Part shown: piece after piece, positions 1 through 5,686 of the stretch
How the letters are laid out: the number at the start of each line of letters is the position of its first letter
Numbering within the stretch: position 1 is the first letter of the stretch
Assembly: GCA_007123395.1 (NCBI GenBank)
Contig: SKLD01000499.1
Coordinates: forward strand, 1 to 8,587
Direction of reading: 5' to 3'
Origin: Opitutales bacterium
Lineage (GTDB): Bacteria > Verrucomicrobiota > Verrucomicrobiia > Opitutales > Oceanipulchritudinaceae
DNA: 8,587 nucleotides
The notes under the pieces: model-generated
Told to the model about the DNA's origin: nothing
The model's database searches: none
Seen by the model: the letters and a program-made list of their open reading frames with translations, nothing else
Made by a program: the position numbers and the translations under genes

Positions 1-1259
1 CCTCCCTTTCCGAGGGTGCGACCGGGTTTCTCGAAAAACCCATCACGCACCAGGCACTGCGGGATGCGATGGTCAAAGCCGCCGCGGAAACCGCCCGGAT
101 GCGCAAGTTCGAGGACGACCAAGCCGGTCTCCGTGACGCGGGCAGGCTGGACCGCTTTTTCAATACCGCCCTCGGCGAGGAACTCAGCTCGCATATACGG
201 CTTGTCTACCAGCCCCTGCACGAAGTGGGCGGTGATTTTTTCAACGCCCGCAAGCTGGAAGAGGGACGCTTTCTCGTCATCGCGGGAGATGTCTCCGGGC
301 ATGACATCCGTTCGGGGTTTGTTTCCGCTTATTTCCAAGGGATGATCCGCGGTTTTGAGGAATCGGGTCAGTCCGCGCGCGAGGCCTTCAGCGTTTTCAA
401 CCGCTTGCTTTGCGACGAGTGGGGCGAGTCCGGCAACGTCGGCGGGGGTCCCACGAGTCTGTCTGTTTGCGCTTTGGAAGTTGATCTCAAGGACTCGTCG
501 GTTACCGTCACGTCGAGCGGATTTCCGCCGGTTGTCTTCTGCGACCGCCACGGGTTTGTCAGCCAGTCAATGACCGGTGCCTTTCCCATGGGTTGGGACC
601 GCGAGCGCGGTCCCGTGCGGGAGACCCGGCCGCTGAAGGACATATCCTTTGTCTGCATGCATACGGACGGGCTCATCGATTTTGCCACCGAACTCGAGAT
701 CGACTCACTGAGTCTCGCCCACCGGTTGCTCGAGGATGGAAAGGAAGGTGCGAATTCTGCTTTACAATCGCCTGACGATCTACTTTTATTGCGTTTTTTC
801 ATTAACCCCGAACAACCCACATCAGCCTTGTTTCAACCAATCCTTCACGAATCATACTCGGGTGACGAGTATCAGGACATCGATCACCTTCAGTCGGTCT
901 GGCGGCGCAGCATCCAGTTCGCGGTCGGCGACGAAATGGGTGACCGCCTCTATGACCTTCTCATCTGCCTGCGCGAGGGCATGCTGAATGCCTTCCATCA
1001 CGGGTGCGAAGGTTCCCCCGAGAAAGTCTGCACTTTGCAGATGTCCTACCTGCCCGATGAAAAAGTGGTGCGCGTCCGCATCGATGATCCCGGCAAAGGC
1101 CATAATTTCGACCTGAAAAAGCGCCTTTCCGAGCTGGATATCGCGGCGGAAGGCCAGGGACGCAATCTCGGTCTAGGGATTATCCAGCACCTGAGCGACG
1201 AGTTTGGGATTGAGAACAAGGGAACCTCTCTACTTTTTGACTTCCATGTCCACGCGTGA
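1..1259 (+). CDS. Response regulator with SpoIIE-type PP2C phosphatase and RsbW-like HATPase (5' end missing)
   Basis: The reading frame is open from base 3 to the TGA at 1257-1259 (418 codons here), so the ATG at 69 is internal. The first residues, SLSEGATGFLEKPI, are the end of a receiver domain: the K-P pair after strand beta-5, then the last helix. A helical linker leads to a SpoIIE/PP2C phosphatase domain (about 190-800) with metal-binding Asp in VGGDFF (near 234), GDVSGH (285-302) and PDD (near 771-779), plus HTDGLIDF (near 659). From about 880 comes a GHKL ATPase of RsbW type: N box EGMLNAFHHG, G1 box DDPGKG, G2 box GQGRNLGLG. Inference: a phosphorylation signal on the receiver sets the balance between dephosphorylating and phosphorylating the downstream STAS protein. 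Known parallels are HsbR of Pseudomonas and CrsR of Shewanella. The cognate sensor kinase is not visible. All catalytic motifs of the two visible enzymatic domains appear intact. Confidence 0.93.
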   Translation, partial: SLSEGATGFLEKPITHQALRDAMVKAAAETARMRKFEDDQAGLRDAGRLDRFFNTALGEELSSHIRLVYQPLHEVGGDFFNARKLEEGRFLVIAGDVSGHDIRSGFVSAYFQGMIRGFEESGQSAREAFSVFNRLLCDEWGESGNVGGGPTSLSVCALEVDLKDSSVTVTSSGFPPVVFCDRHGFVSQSMTGAFPMGWDRERGPVRETRPLKDISFVCMHTDGLIDFATELEIDSLSLAHRLLEDGKEGANSALQSPDDLLLLRFFINPEQPTSALFQPILHESYSGDEYQDIDHLQSVWRRSIQFAVGDEMGDRLYDLLICLREGMLNAFHHGCEGSPEKVCTLQMSYLPDEKVVRVRIDDPGKGHNFDLKKRLSELDIAAEGQGRNLGLGIIQHLSDEFGIENKGTSLLFDFHVHA

Positions 1260-1602
1260 ACTTATCTCCAGTGAGCTGAAGGCGTCCAAAAAGCGCCTCG
1301 TCATCCCGATCAACAGCGACCTCACAAGCTCGACCGTCGACACCGTCGGCAAAGCTTTCCGCGAAACGATCGCGCAGTACCCGATGGAGCAATGGAAGAC
1401 GATCTACTTCGACCTGCGCAACGCGCGGATGATCGATTCCAAGGGCGTGAACTGGCTTTTCTCCGAGGTGCGAAACCTGCAGACGCGCGGAAGGATTGTT
1501 GTCTTTCAAGTGGCCAGCCCTGCTGTTCACCGGGTGATGGAGTTTTCGGGCCTCGATCAGCTCGTCATCATGAAGTTCCGCCGGCGGCGGCAGACGCGTT
1601 GA
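1246..1602 (+). CDS. STAS-domain anti-sigma factor antagonist (RsbV/SpoIIAA type)
   Basis: This 118-residue protein is a single STAS domain. Its hallmark is the strand-turn DLRNARMIDSKGVNWL at residues 56-71. Ser65 in the D-S-x-G turn is the expected phosphorylation site. In this family the unphosphorylated form binds the partner kinase/anti-sigma protein, and phosphorylation releases it. The ATG at 1246 is chosen because the STAS fold begins soon after it and it overlaps the upstream gene by 14 nt, suggesting translational coupling. A TTG at 1204 would add 14 residues that do not look like STAS sequence. No clear Shine-Dalgarno precedes 1246. The protein ends in a basic tail (FRRRRQTR) whose codons lie antisense to the end of rdgB. 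The fused phosphatase-kinase upstream is the obvious enzyme pair acting on Ser65; the final target (sigma factor, diguanylate cyclase or other) is not in the window. Confidence 0.9.
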   Translation: MSTRELISSELKASKKRLVIPINSDLTSSTVDTVGKAFRETIAQYPMEQWKTIYFDLRNARMIDSKGVNWLFSEVRNLQTRGRIVVFQVASPAVHRVMEFSGLDQLVIMKFRRRRQTR

Positions 1603-2182
1603 GAGCTTCCCGCAGTGCCCGCACGGCGCGGGCACGGTGGGAAATCCTGTCTTTGATATTCCGGCCAAGGGCCGCGAACGAACCTTCGTGTCCTTCGGGC
1701 TGAAAGACTGGATCGTAGCCGAAGCCCTCCCCGCCGGTCGCATGGCGCAGGATTTCTCCCTCGCAGGCACCTACGAAGTAACGTGCTTTTCCCCGGTGGT
1801 CGAGGAGGCACAAAACGCAGACAAAGCGGGCCGAGCGCTGTGACGGGGGAACGTCCCCGAGTTCCTTGAGCAGCTTTTCGATGTTGGCGGCGGCATCCGC
1901 GCCGGGGCCTGCAAAGCGGGCGGAATGAACGCCGGGCTCTCCGCCGAGGGCATCGACTTCGAGGCCGCTGTCATCGGCGAGGGCGAAATCGGCTTCGCCG
2001 AGGCGGGGCTGGAGTGCTTCTGCCTTGAGGAAGGCGTTTTCGCGGAACGTGGTTCCTGTTTCCTCCACGGCGGGCATGCCGCCTACGGCGTGCGCACCTG
2101 TGATCTCCACACCTGTCGCCCCGAAAAGGCGGACGAATTCGACTCCCTTGTGCGGGTTATTGCTCGCAAGGATAAGGCGCAT
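1568..2182 (-). CDS. rdgB: RdgB/HAM1 family non-canonical purine NTP pyrophosphatase
   Basis: The product hydrolyses ITP, dITP and XTP to the monophosphate and pyrophosphate, keeping deaminated purines out of DNA and RNA in the cytoplasm. Its 204 residues match the family (E. coli RdgB is 197). Visible motifs are the N-terminal LASNNPHK (5-12, phosphate-binding Lys12), the signature ADDSGLEVDALGGEPG (69-84) with the catalytic Asp pair at 70-71 and SARF at 87-90, then GFGYDPVF (153-160) and the base-recognition motif SHRARA (181-186). The ATG at 2182 begins directly at the first strand and lies 15 nt after the pgl stop, making it the last gene of the zwf cluster. The Shine-Dalgarno is weak. 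The 3' end overlaps the convergent STAS gene by 35 nt, so the last residues (NASAAAGGTS) are constrained on both strands. A role with its pentose-phosphate neighbours is not implied by the family; shared transcription is the inference. Confidence 0.95.
   Translation of the reverse strand: MRLILASNNPHKGVEFVRLFGATGVEITGAHAVGGMPAVEETGTTFRENAFLKAEALQPRLGEADFALADDSGLEVDALGGEPGVHSARFAGPGADAAANIEKLLKELGDVPPSQRSARFVCVLCLLDHRGKARYFVGACEGEILRHATGGEGFGYDPVFQPEGHEGSFAALGRNIKDRISHRARAVRALREALNASAAAGGTS
1615..1635 (+). terminator. GC-rich hairpin after the STAS gene (weak terminator candidate)
   Basis: GTGCCCGC (1615-1622) and GCGGGCAC (1628-1635) form a perfect 8-bp stem with a 5-nt loop, 12 nt after the STAS stop codon. 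No T-tract follows, so it is not a standard intrinsic terminator. It lies inside the rdgB coding sequence on the other strand (the Arg/Ala-rich end after SHRARA), where GC-rich codons could produce such a stem by chance. It might protect the 3' end of the plus-strand mRNA or cause pausing. Confidence 0.2.
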
Positions 2183-2197
2183 GATCCGGGTCTCGCT

Positions 2198-2929
2198 TCA
2201 GATTCCGGAGAGGGCGGAGGCCGCCGCTTCGTCAACGAGCCAAATCGTGCGTTCGCGGAAGCGGGAGAGAATGTGCGCCGGATAACGCTCCGGGTTGTCT
2301 CCCTCGATCACTTCGCGGAGCACCTCGGACTTGTTCTCGCCCGTGACCATCACGGCAATGCGGCGGCACCGGCTCAGGCCCGTCGCCGTTACGGTGAGCC
2401 GCCAGCCTTTCTCCGGGACATTCACGCAGGTAAAGTTTTCTTCCGCATCCCACTCAAGGAGGGGGCTGCCTGGGAAAATCGAAGCAGTGTGCCCGTCATC
2501 GCCCATGCCGAGGAAGCAGAGGTCGAAGCCGCTCTCACCGCCGAACCGATCCGTCCACCTTCGGTTGAAGACAGCGGCGGCGGAGTGGACGTCCACATCC
2601 ACGGGCCACGGAAACTTCTGGCGCTCTTCCACGCCGAGGGGGGTGAGGAGCATGCGGTCGGCATTGCCGAAATTGCTCTCGCCGTCGTCCAGCGGGACCA
2701 TGCGCTCGTCACTTACAGTCCACACCGCGCGGGTGCGGGCGGCGCCGGGGATGTGGTCACCGTCGACGGCCCACTTGTAGAAGGCCTTGGGCGTCGATCC
2801 GCCCGTGAGGGCGATGCTAAAAGTGCGTCTTTCGCGCCCGGATTCTTCCATTAGCTCCGCGGCGCGTTTGAAGAGCCGCTCGCGCGCGCCGACGAAGAGG
2901 GTTCCGGTCCGTGTATCAAGGATTTTCAT
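2198..2929 (-). CDS. pgl: 6-phosphogluconolactonase (SOL/DevB type)
   Basis: This enzyme hydrolyses 6-phospho-D-glucono-1,5-lactone to 6-phosphogluconate, the second step of the oxidative pentose phosphate pathway. The 243-residue protein has the features of the NagB-like lactonase family: ALTGGSTPK (40-48, phosphate loop), SDERMVP (73-79), SNFGNADRMLLTPL (85-98) and the catalytic signature GMGDDGHTASIFPGS (141-155), with His147 the expected acid/base residue. It is the short DevB/SOL form, not the beta-propeller YbhE form. The GDDGHTAS signature separates it from glucosamine-6-phosphate deaminase, the main alternative. It lies 30 nt after opcA and 15 nt before rdgB on the same strand. The ATG at 2929 has only an A-rich stretch in front of it and no good Shine-Dalgarno. 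Its substrate is the product of the zwf gene in the same cluster. Confidence 0.95.
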   Translation of the reverse strand: MKILDTRTGTLFVGARERLFKRAAELMEESGRERRTFSIALTGGSTPKAFYKWAVDGDHIPGAARTRAVWTVSDERMVPLDDGESNFGNADRMLLTPLGVEERQKFPWPVDVDVHSAAAVFNRRWTDRFGGESGFDLCFLGMGDDGHTASIFPGSPLLEWDAEENFTCVNVPEKGWRLTVTATGLSRCRRIAVMVTGENKSEVLREVIEGDNPERYPAHILSRFRERTIWLVDEAAASALSGI

Positions 2930-2959
2930 CTTTTTTCGCAGGAGATTAGCTGTCGATTC

Positions 2960-3976
2960 TTAGAAGAAGAGTGCCTCGGCGAGCGCCGCCGCGCGCGGCA
3001 GTGTATCGATGTGCAACGGTTGTTCAGCGGCCAAACCACCAAAACACCCTCTCAGTTGGCCTGTCCGTGAACGGACGCTGTACTCCCAGTGGAAGTATTT
3101 TTCCTCTGTCGCGTAGCGCCAGTCGACCCTCATTGTGCCGTCTTCCGCCTTGTTCCTCAAGAGGCGGAACTCCGGCGCGGCGGCAGAACCGTCCTCCTCC
3201 TTCGCCGGGAGGCACCGTAGTACCGCGCCGCGCATCCAATCCAAAAGCGAGACAGCTTCGCCGCGGAGAGCCGGATCGTGACGCACTTCGACGGCTTGCA
3301 GGGCGTCGCTCATCGACTCGGGCGGATATACGCTGAGGAACTGGCCGATATGCTGGCGCATGGGCAGCGTTCGCGCGTAGGCGAGATCGCGGACACGCGC
3401 ATTCTCCGTCCAAAAACCGGAGGCCAGCTCCGGGTCGACACCGCTGTCGTAGATCGCGCGCGTCACACGTTTCACTATCGAGCCGTAGCAGTCCGTGATA
3501 CGCTCCGGCGGCACGCGGTGGAACCAATGGTAGACGGGCAGATCGGTTTCGAGCCAGAGCGACATCTGATCTTCGAGAAAGCGGGCATCCTCCGTGTTGT
3601 AACCGAGGACAAGCGCTTCGCAGCAACACATGTCGCGCAGGTTCTTACCGACGTAGCATTGACTGAACACCTTGCCATGGAGCACCTCTTCGTCGCCGCG
3701 CTTCCCCTCGCCGGGACAGAGGACGACAAGGCGGCAAGGATAACGTTGCGCGAATTCAATCGCCGTATCAAAGAGCCGGTTGGCTTCGTCCGCCGTGGTG
3801 GCGAGCCCGAAGTGCAGCACGAGGTTCATCTGCGAGGCGCGGAAGCTGTTGATGCGCTGCGCCCCGTGTTCGCCGACATCGCTGTCCCACATGTGCGTAA
3901 GCATGGAGGGCACATCCTCCACGGGAACGCGTATGCCGGGCAGGGCATCGAGCAGATTGGCGGGAGCGGTGCTCAT
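2960..3976 (-). CDS. opcA: OpcA-type glucose-6-phosphate dehydrogenase assembly protein
   Basis: OpcA proteins bind G6PDH and promote its oligomerisation and activity, as known from cyanobacteria and actinobacteria. From the ATG at 3976 the protein has 338 residues. Family features are RASQMNL (46-52), PCRLVVL (80-86), a Cys-rich strand MCCCEAL (116-122), DLPVYHWFHR (145-154), a YDSGVDP element (176-182) and the second-domain segment DLAYARTLPMRQHIGQFL (197-214). I chose 3976 because that ATG overlaps the zwf TGA as ATGA, typical of coupled translation. An in-frame ATG at 3994 adds six residues (METAGD) and is possible. The still longer open frame reads back into zwf and encodes nothing OpcA-like. 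The gene lies between zwf and pgl, which is strong support for the call. The three adjacent cysteines (117-119) are notable because cyanobacterial OpcA is redox-responsive, but whether that applies here is unknown. Confidence 0.88.
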   Translation of the reverse strand: MSTAPANLLDALPGIRVPVEDVPSMLTHMWDSDVGEHGAQRINSFRASQMNLVLHFGLATTADEANRLFDTAIEFAQRYPCRLVVLCPGEGKRGDEEVLHGKVFSQCYVGKNLRDMCCCEALVLGYNTEDARFLEDQMSLWLETDLPVYHWFHRVPPERITDCYGSIVKRVTRAIYDSGVDPELASGFWTENARVRDLAYARTLPMRQHIGQFLSVYPPESMSDALQAVEVRHDPALRGEAVSLLDWMRGAVLRCLPAKEEDGSAAAPEFRLLRNKAEDGTMRVDWRYATEEKYFHWEYSVRSRTGQLRGCFGGLAAEQPLHIDTLPRAAALAEALFF

Positions 3977-5520
3977 ATCCCCGGCCGTCTCCATGAGTGA
4001 TTGCGCTGCCAGAGCAGGCGTTCGGCTTCCAGCGGTCCCCACGATCCGGCGGTGTAGCCGGCCATCCCGCGTGAACCGCCCGCCGCCCACTTTTCGAGCA
4101 GCGGTGTGACCAACCGCCACGACGCCTCCGTTTCATCGCCGCGGATGAAGAGCGTGCTGTCGCCCACCATGGCGTCGAGGATGAGGCGCTCGTACGCCTC
4201 GGGCGTGTTCGAGCCGAAAGTCGTGGCGTAGCGGAAGTGCATCTTCACCGGCTGGGTGCGGGTCTCGAGGCCGGGGATTTTCGAGTTGGCGAGCAGCGTC
4301 ATGCCCTCGTCCGGCTGCACTTGCACGACGAGGGTGTTCTGCGCTGTGTCATATTGCTTGTCGCGGGAGAAAAGGATCCCCGGCGGATGCTTGAAGATGA
4401 TGGCGATCTCCGAGACCCGGCGCGCCATGCGCTTGCCCGAGCGCAGGTAAAACGGCACCCCCTGCCAGCGCCAGTTGTTGATGTGGAGGCGCAGCGCGGC
4501 GTAAGTCTCCGTCGAGGATTCCGCCGGAATACCGCTCTCCTGCAGGTAGCCGGGCACCCGCTTGCCGCCCACAAGTCCTTCCTCGTAGCGGGCACGCACG
4601 GTGTCGCCCGACTCCTCCAGATCGAGCGGCTGCACCGCCTTGAGGACCTTCACTTTCTCGTCGCGGATCGACTCCGGATCAAGGGACACGGGCGGCTCCA
4701 TGGCAATGAGGGAGAGGAGCTGCATCGTGTGGTTCTGGATCATGTCGCGCAGCGCGCCGCTTTCGTCGTAATATCCGCCCCGGCTGCCCACGCCGACCTC
4801 CTCCGCTACGGTTATCTGCACGCAGTCAACATATTCGCGGTTCCAGATAGGCTCGAAGATGGCGTTGGCAAACCGGGCCACAAGGAGGTTCTGCACCGTC
4901 TCTTTGCCGAGATAGTGGTCGATGCGGTAAACTTGGTTTTCCTCGAAATTCCGCGCGATGACGCGGTTCAGCTCGCGGGCGGACTCAAGATCGCGTCCAA
5001 AGGGTTTCTCCACGATGACCTTCGCCGCGAGCTTGCCGTTGACACGGTGGTCGGCCAGACCGCAGGCACCGAGGTTTTCCACGATGGCTTCAAAGACGCC
5101 CGGCGGAGTCGAAATGTAGAAGACCAACTGCATTCCGCGGCCAGCCTCTTTCTCGAGGGCGCCGATTCGCTCCGCCAGCTCCGTGTAGGCCTTGGGGTCA
5201 TCGTAGGCACCCGCCTGATAGACAAAATTGCCCTCAAGCGAAGACCAAACCTCCTCGTCGAGCGGGCGGCGGGAAAACTCCTCGATGGCTTCGCGCGCGC
5301 TCTTGCGGAACGCATCGTCGGCGATCTCCTTGCGCCCGTACCCGACAAGACGGAACTCCGCCGGAAGCAGATTGTCGAGAGACAGGTTGAAAAGGGCAGG
5401 CACCAGCTTGCGCGCCGTGAGGTCGCCGGAGGCCCCGAAGATCACAAGAATCGTCGGCGGACAGCCACGGTGCTTGCTCAAGCCCTCGAGGAACGGATGT
5501 CGCTTGGATGGGTCGATCAT
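3973..5520 (-). CDS. zwf: Glucose-6-phosphate 1-dehydrogenase
   Basis: Zwf oxidises glucose 6-phosphate to 6-phosphogluconolactone with reduction of NAD(P)+, the entry step of the oxidative pentose phosphate pathway and a main source of NADPH. The 515-residue length is normal for the family. The dinucleotide-binding GASGDL is at 29-34, EKPFG at 171-175 and the substrate motif RIDHYLGKE at 199-207 (Asp201, His202). The catalytic His264 lies in RDMIQNHTMQ, and the C-terminal domain includes SGKRM and the FGSNTPEAYERL stretch. All key residues are present. It is the first recognised gene of a minus-strand cluster and overlaps opcA by 4 nt. The ATG at 5520 is the only candidate close before the Rossmann fold, but no Shine-Dalgarno is seen; translation may instead be coupled to a possible small ORF ending over this start codon. 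A 632-codon open frame on the opposite strand is a composition shadow. Confidence 0.97.
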   Translation of the reverse strand: MIDPSKRHPFLEGLSKHRGCPPTILVIFGASGDLTARKLVPALFNLSLDNLLPAEFRLVGYGRKEIADDAFRKSAREAIEEFSRRPLDEEVWSSLEGNFVYQAGAYDDPKAYTELAERIGALEKEAGRGMQLVFYISTPPGVFEAIVENLGACGLADHRVNGKLAAKVIVEKPFGRDLESARELNRVIARNFEENQVYRIDHYLGKETVQNLLVARFANAIFEPIWNREYVDCVQITVAEEVGVGSRGGYYDESGALRDMIQNHTMQLLSLIAMEPPVSLDPESIRDEKVKVLKAVQPLDLEESGDTVRARYEEGLVGGKRVPGYLQESGIPAESSTETYAALRLHINNWRWQGVPFYLRSGKRMARRVSEIAIIFKHPPGILFSRDKQYDTAQNTLVVQVQPDEGMTLLANSKIPGLETRTQPVKMHFRYATTFGSNTPEAYERLILDAMVGDSTLFIRGDETEASWRLVTPLLEKWAAGGSRGMAGYTAGSWGPLEAERLLWQRNHSWRRPGI

Positions 5521-5654
5521 GTCGAAAACAAGATGAAGAGAAGCTTGATGTCACCCTTCACCGTCCTTTCAGTCGACGCAAGCAGACGATTCGGGAAGTT
5601 TTCATTGATAACGCGGTGGCGCAATTCGCTTGCCTTCGCTTCAGGGACGTTCAT
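5517..5654 (-). CDS. Candidate 45-residue leader ORF upstream of zwf
   Basis: Reading the minus strand from an ATG at 5654, 45 sense codons run to a TGA at 5519-5517 that overlaps the zwf start codon as ATGA, the same arrangement seen between zwf and opcA. The product begins MNVPEAKASELRHRVINENF and ends in a hydrophobic KLLFILFST; I recognise no family. An in-frame stop lies 11 codons upstream of the ATG, so the start is confined to 5654. No Shine-Dalgarno is visible. By my hand count about 28 of 44 codons after the ATG end in G or C, which does not separate coding from non-coding in this GC-rich DNA. If translated, it would couple zwf translation to its own and leave only 32 nt to the divergent gene. 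Chance is a serious alternative. Confidence 0.25.
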   Translation of the reverse strand: MNVPEAKASELRHRVINENFPNRLLASTERTVKGDIKLLFILFST

Positions 5655-5686
5655 GATGCGGGTTCGGGGTGTGAAGGAGGTCTGTC
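5521..5686. promoter_or_regulatory. Divergent intergenic region between zwf and the secreted-protein gene
   Basis: These 166 nt separate two genes transcribed away from each other, so by position they should hold the promoters of the zwf cluster and of the gene at 5687. I looked for -35/-10 pairs on both strands and found none convincing. The most AT-rich part is around 5596-5612 (GTTTTCATTGATAACGC). No operator-like palindrome or intrinsic terminator stands out. Most of the minus strand here is also the candidate 45-codon ORF. Confidence 0.4.
5674..5680 (+). promoter_or_regulatory. Consensus Shine-Dalgarno AAGGAGG for the gene at 5687
   Basis: AAGGAGG is followed by a 6-nt spacer (TCTGTC) and then the ATG at 5687. 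This fixes the start of the 495-residue protein. It is the only strong Shine-Dalgarno I see before a gene in the window; the other starts have weak or no such sites or rely on overlaps. Confidence 0.85.

Noticed and set aside
1204..1245. TTG start at 1204 for the STAS protein
   Set aside because: It adds 14 residues without STAS character, lacks a Shine-Dalgarno and deepens the overlap; the ATG at 1246 fits better.
1925..2854. A 309-codon plus-strand frame opposite pgl and rdgB
   Set aside because: It is antisense to two confidently identified enzymes and has no recognisable domain; a composition shadow.
3278..4000. A 240-codon plus-strand frame opposite opcA
   Set aside because: Antisense shadow of the OpcA gene, which is supported by family motifs and ATGA coupling with zwf.
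3977..4120. Longer OpcA N-terminus starting at 4120
   Set aside because: The added 48 residues overlap zwf coding sequence, are Arg/Gly-rich and do not resemble OpcA; the ATG at 3976 overlapping the zwf stop is more economical.
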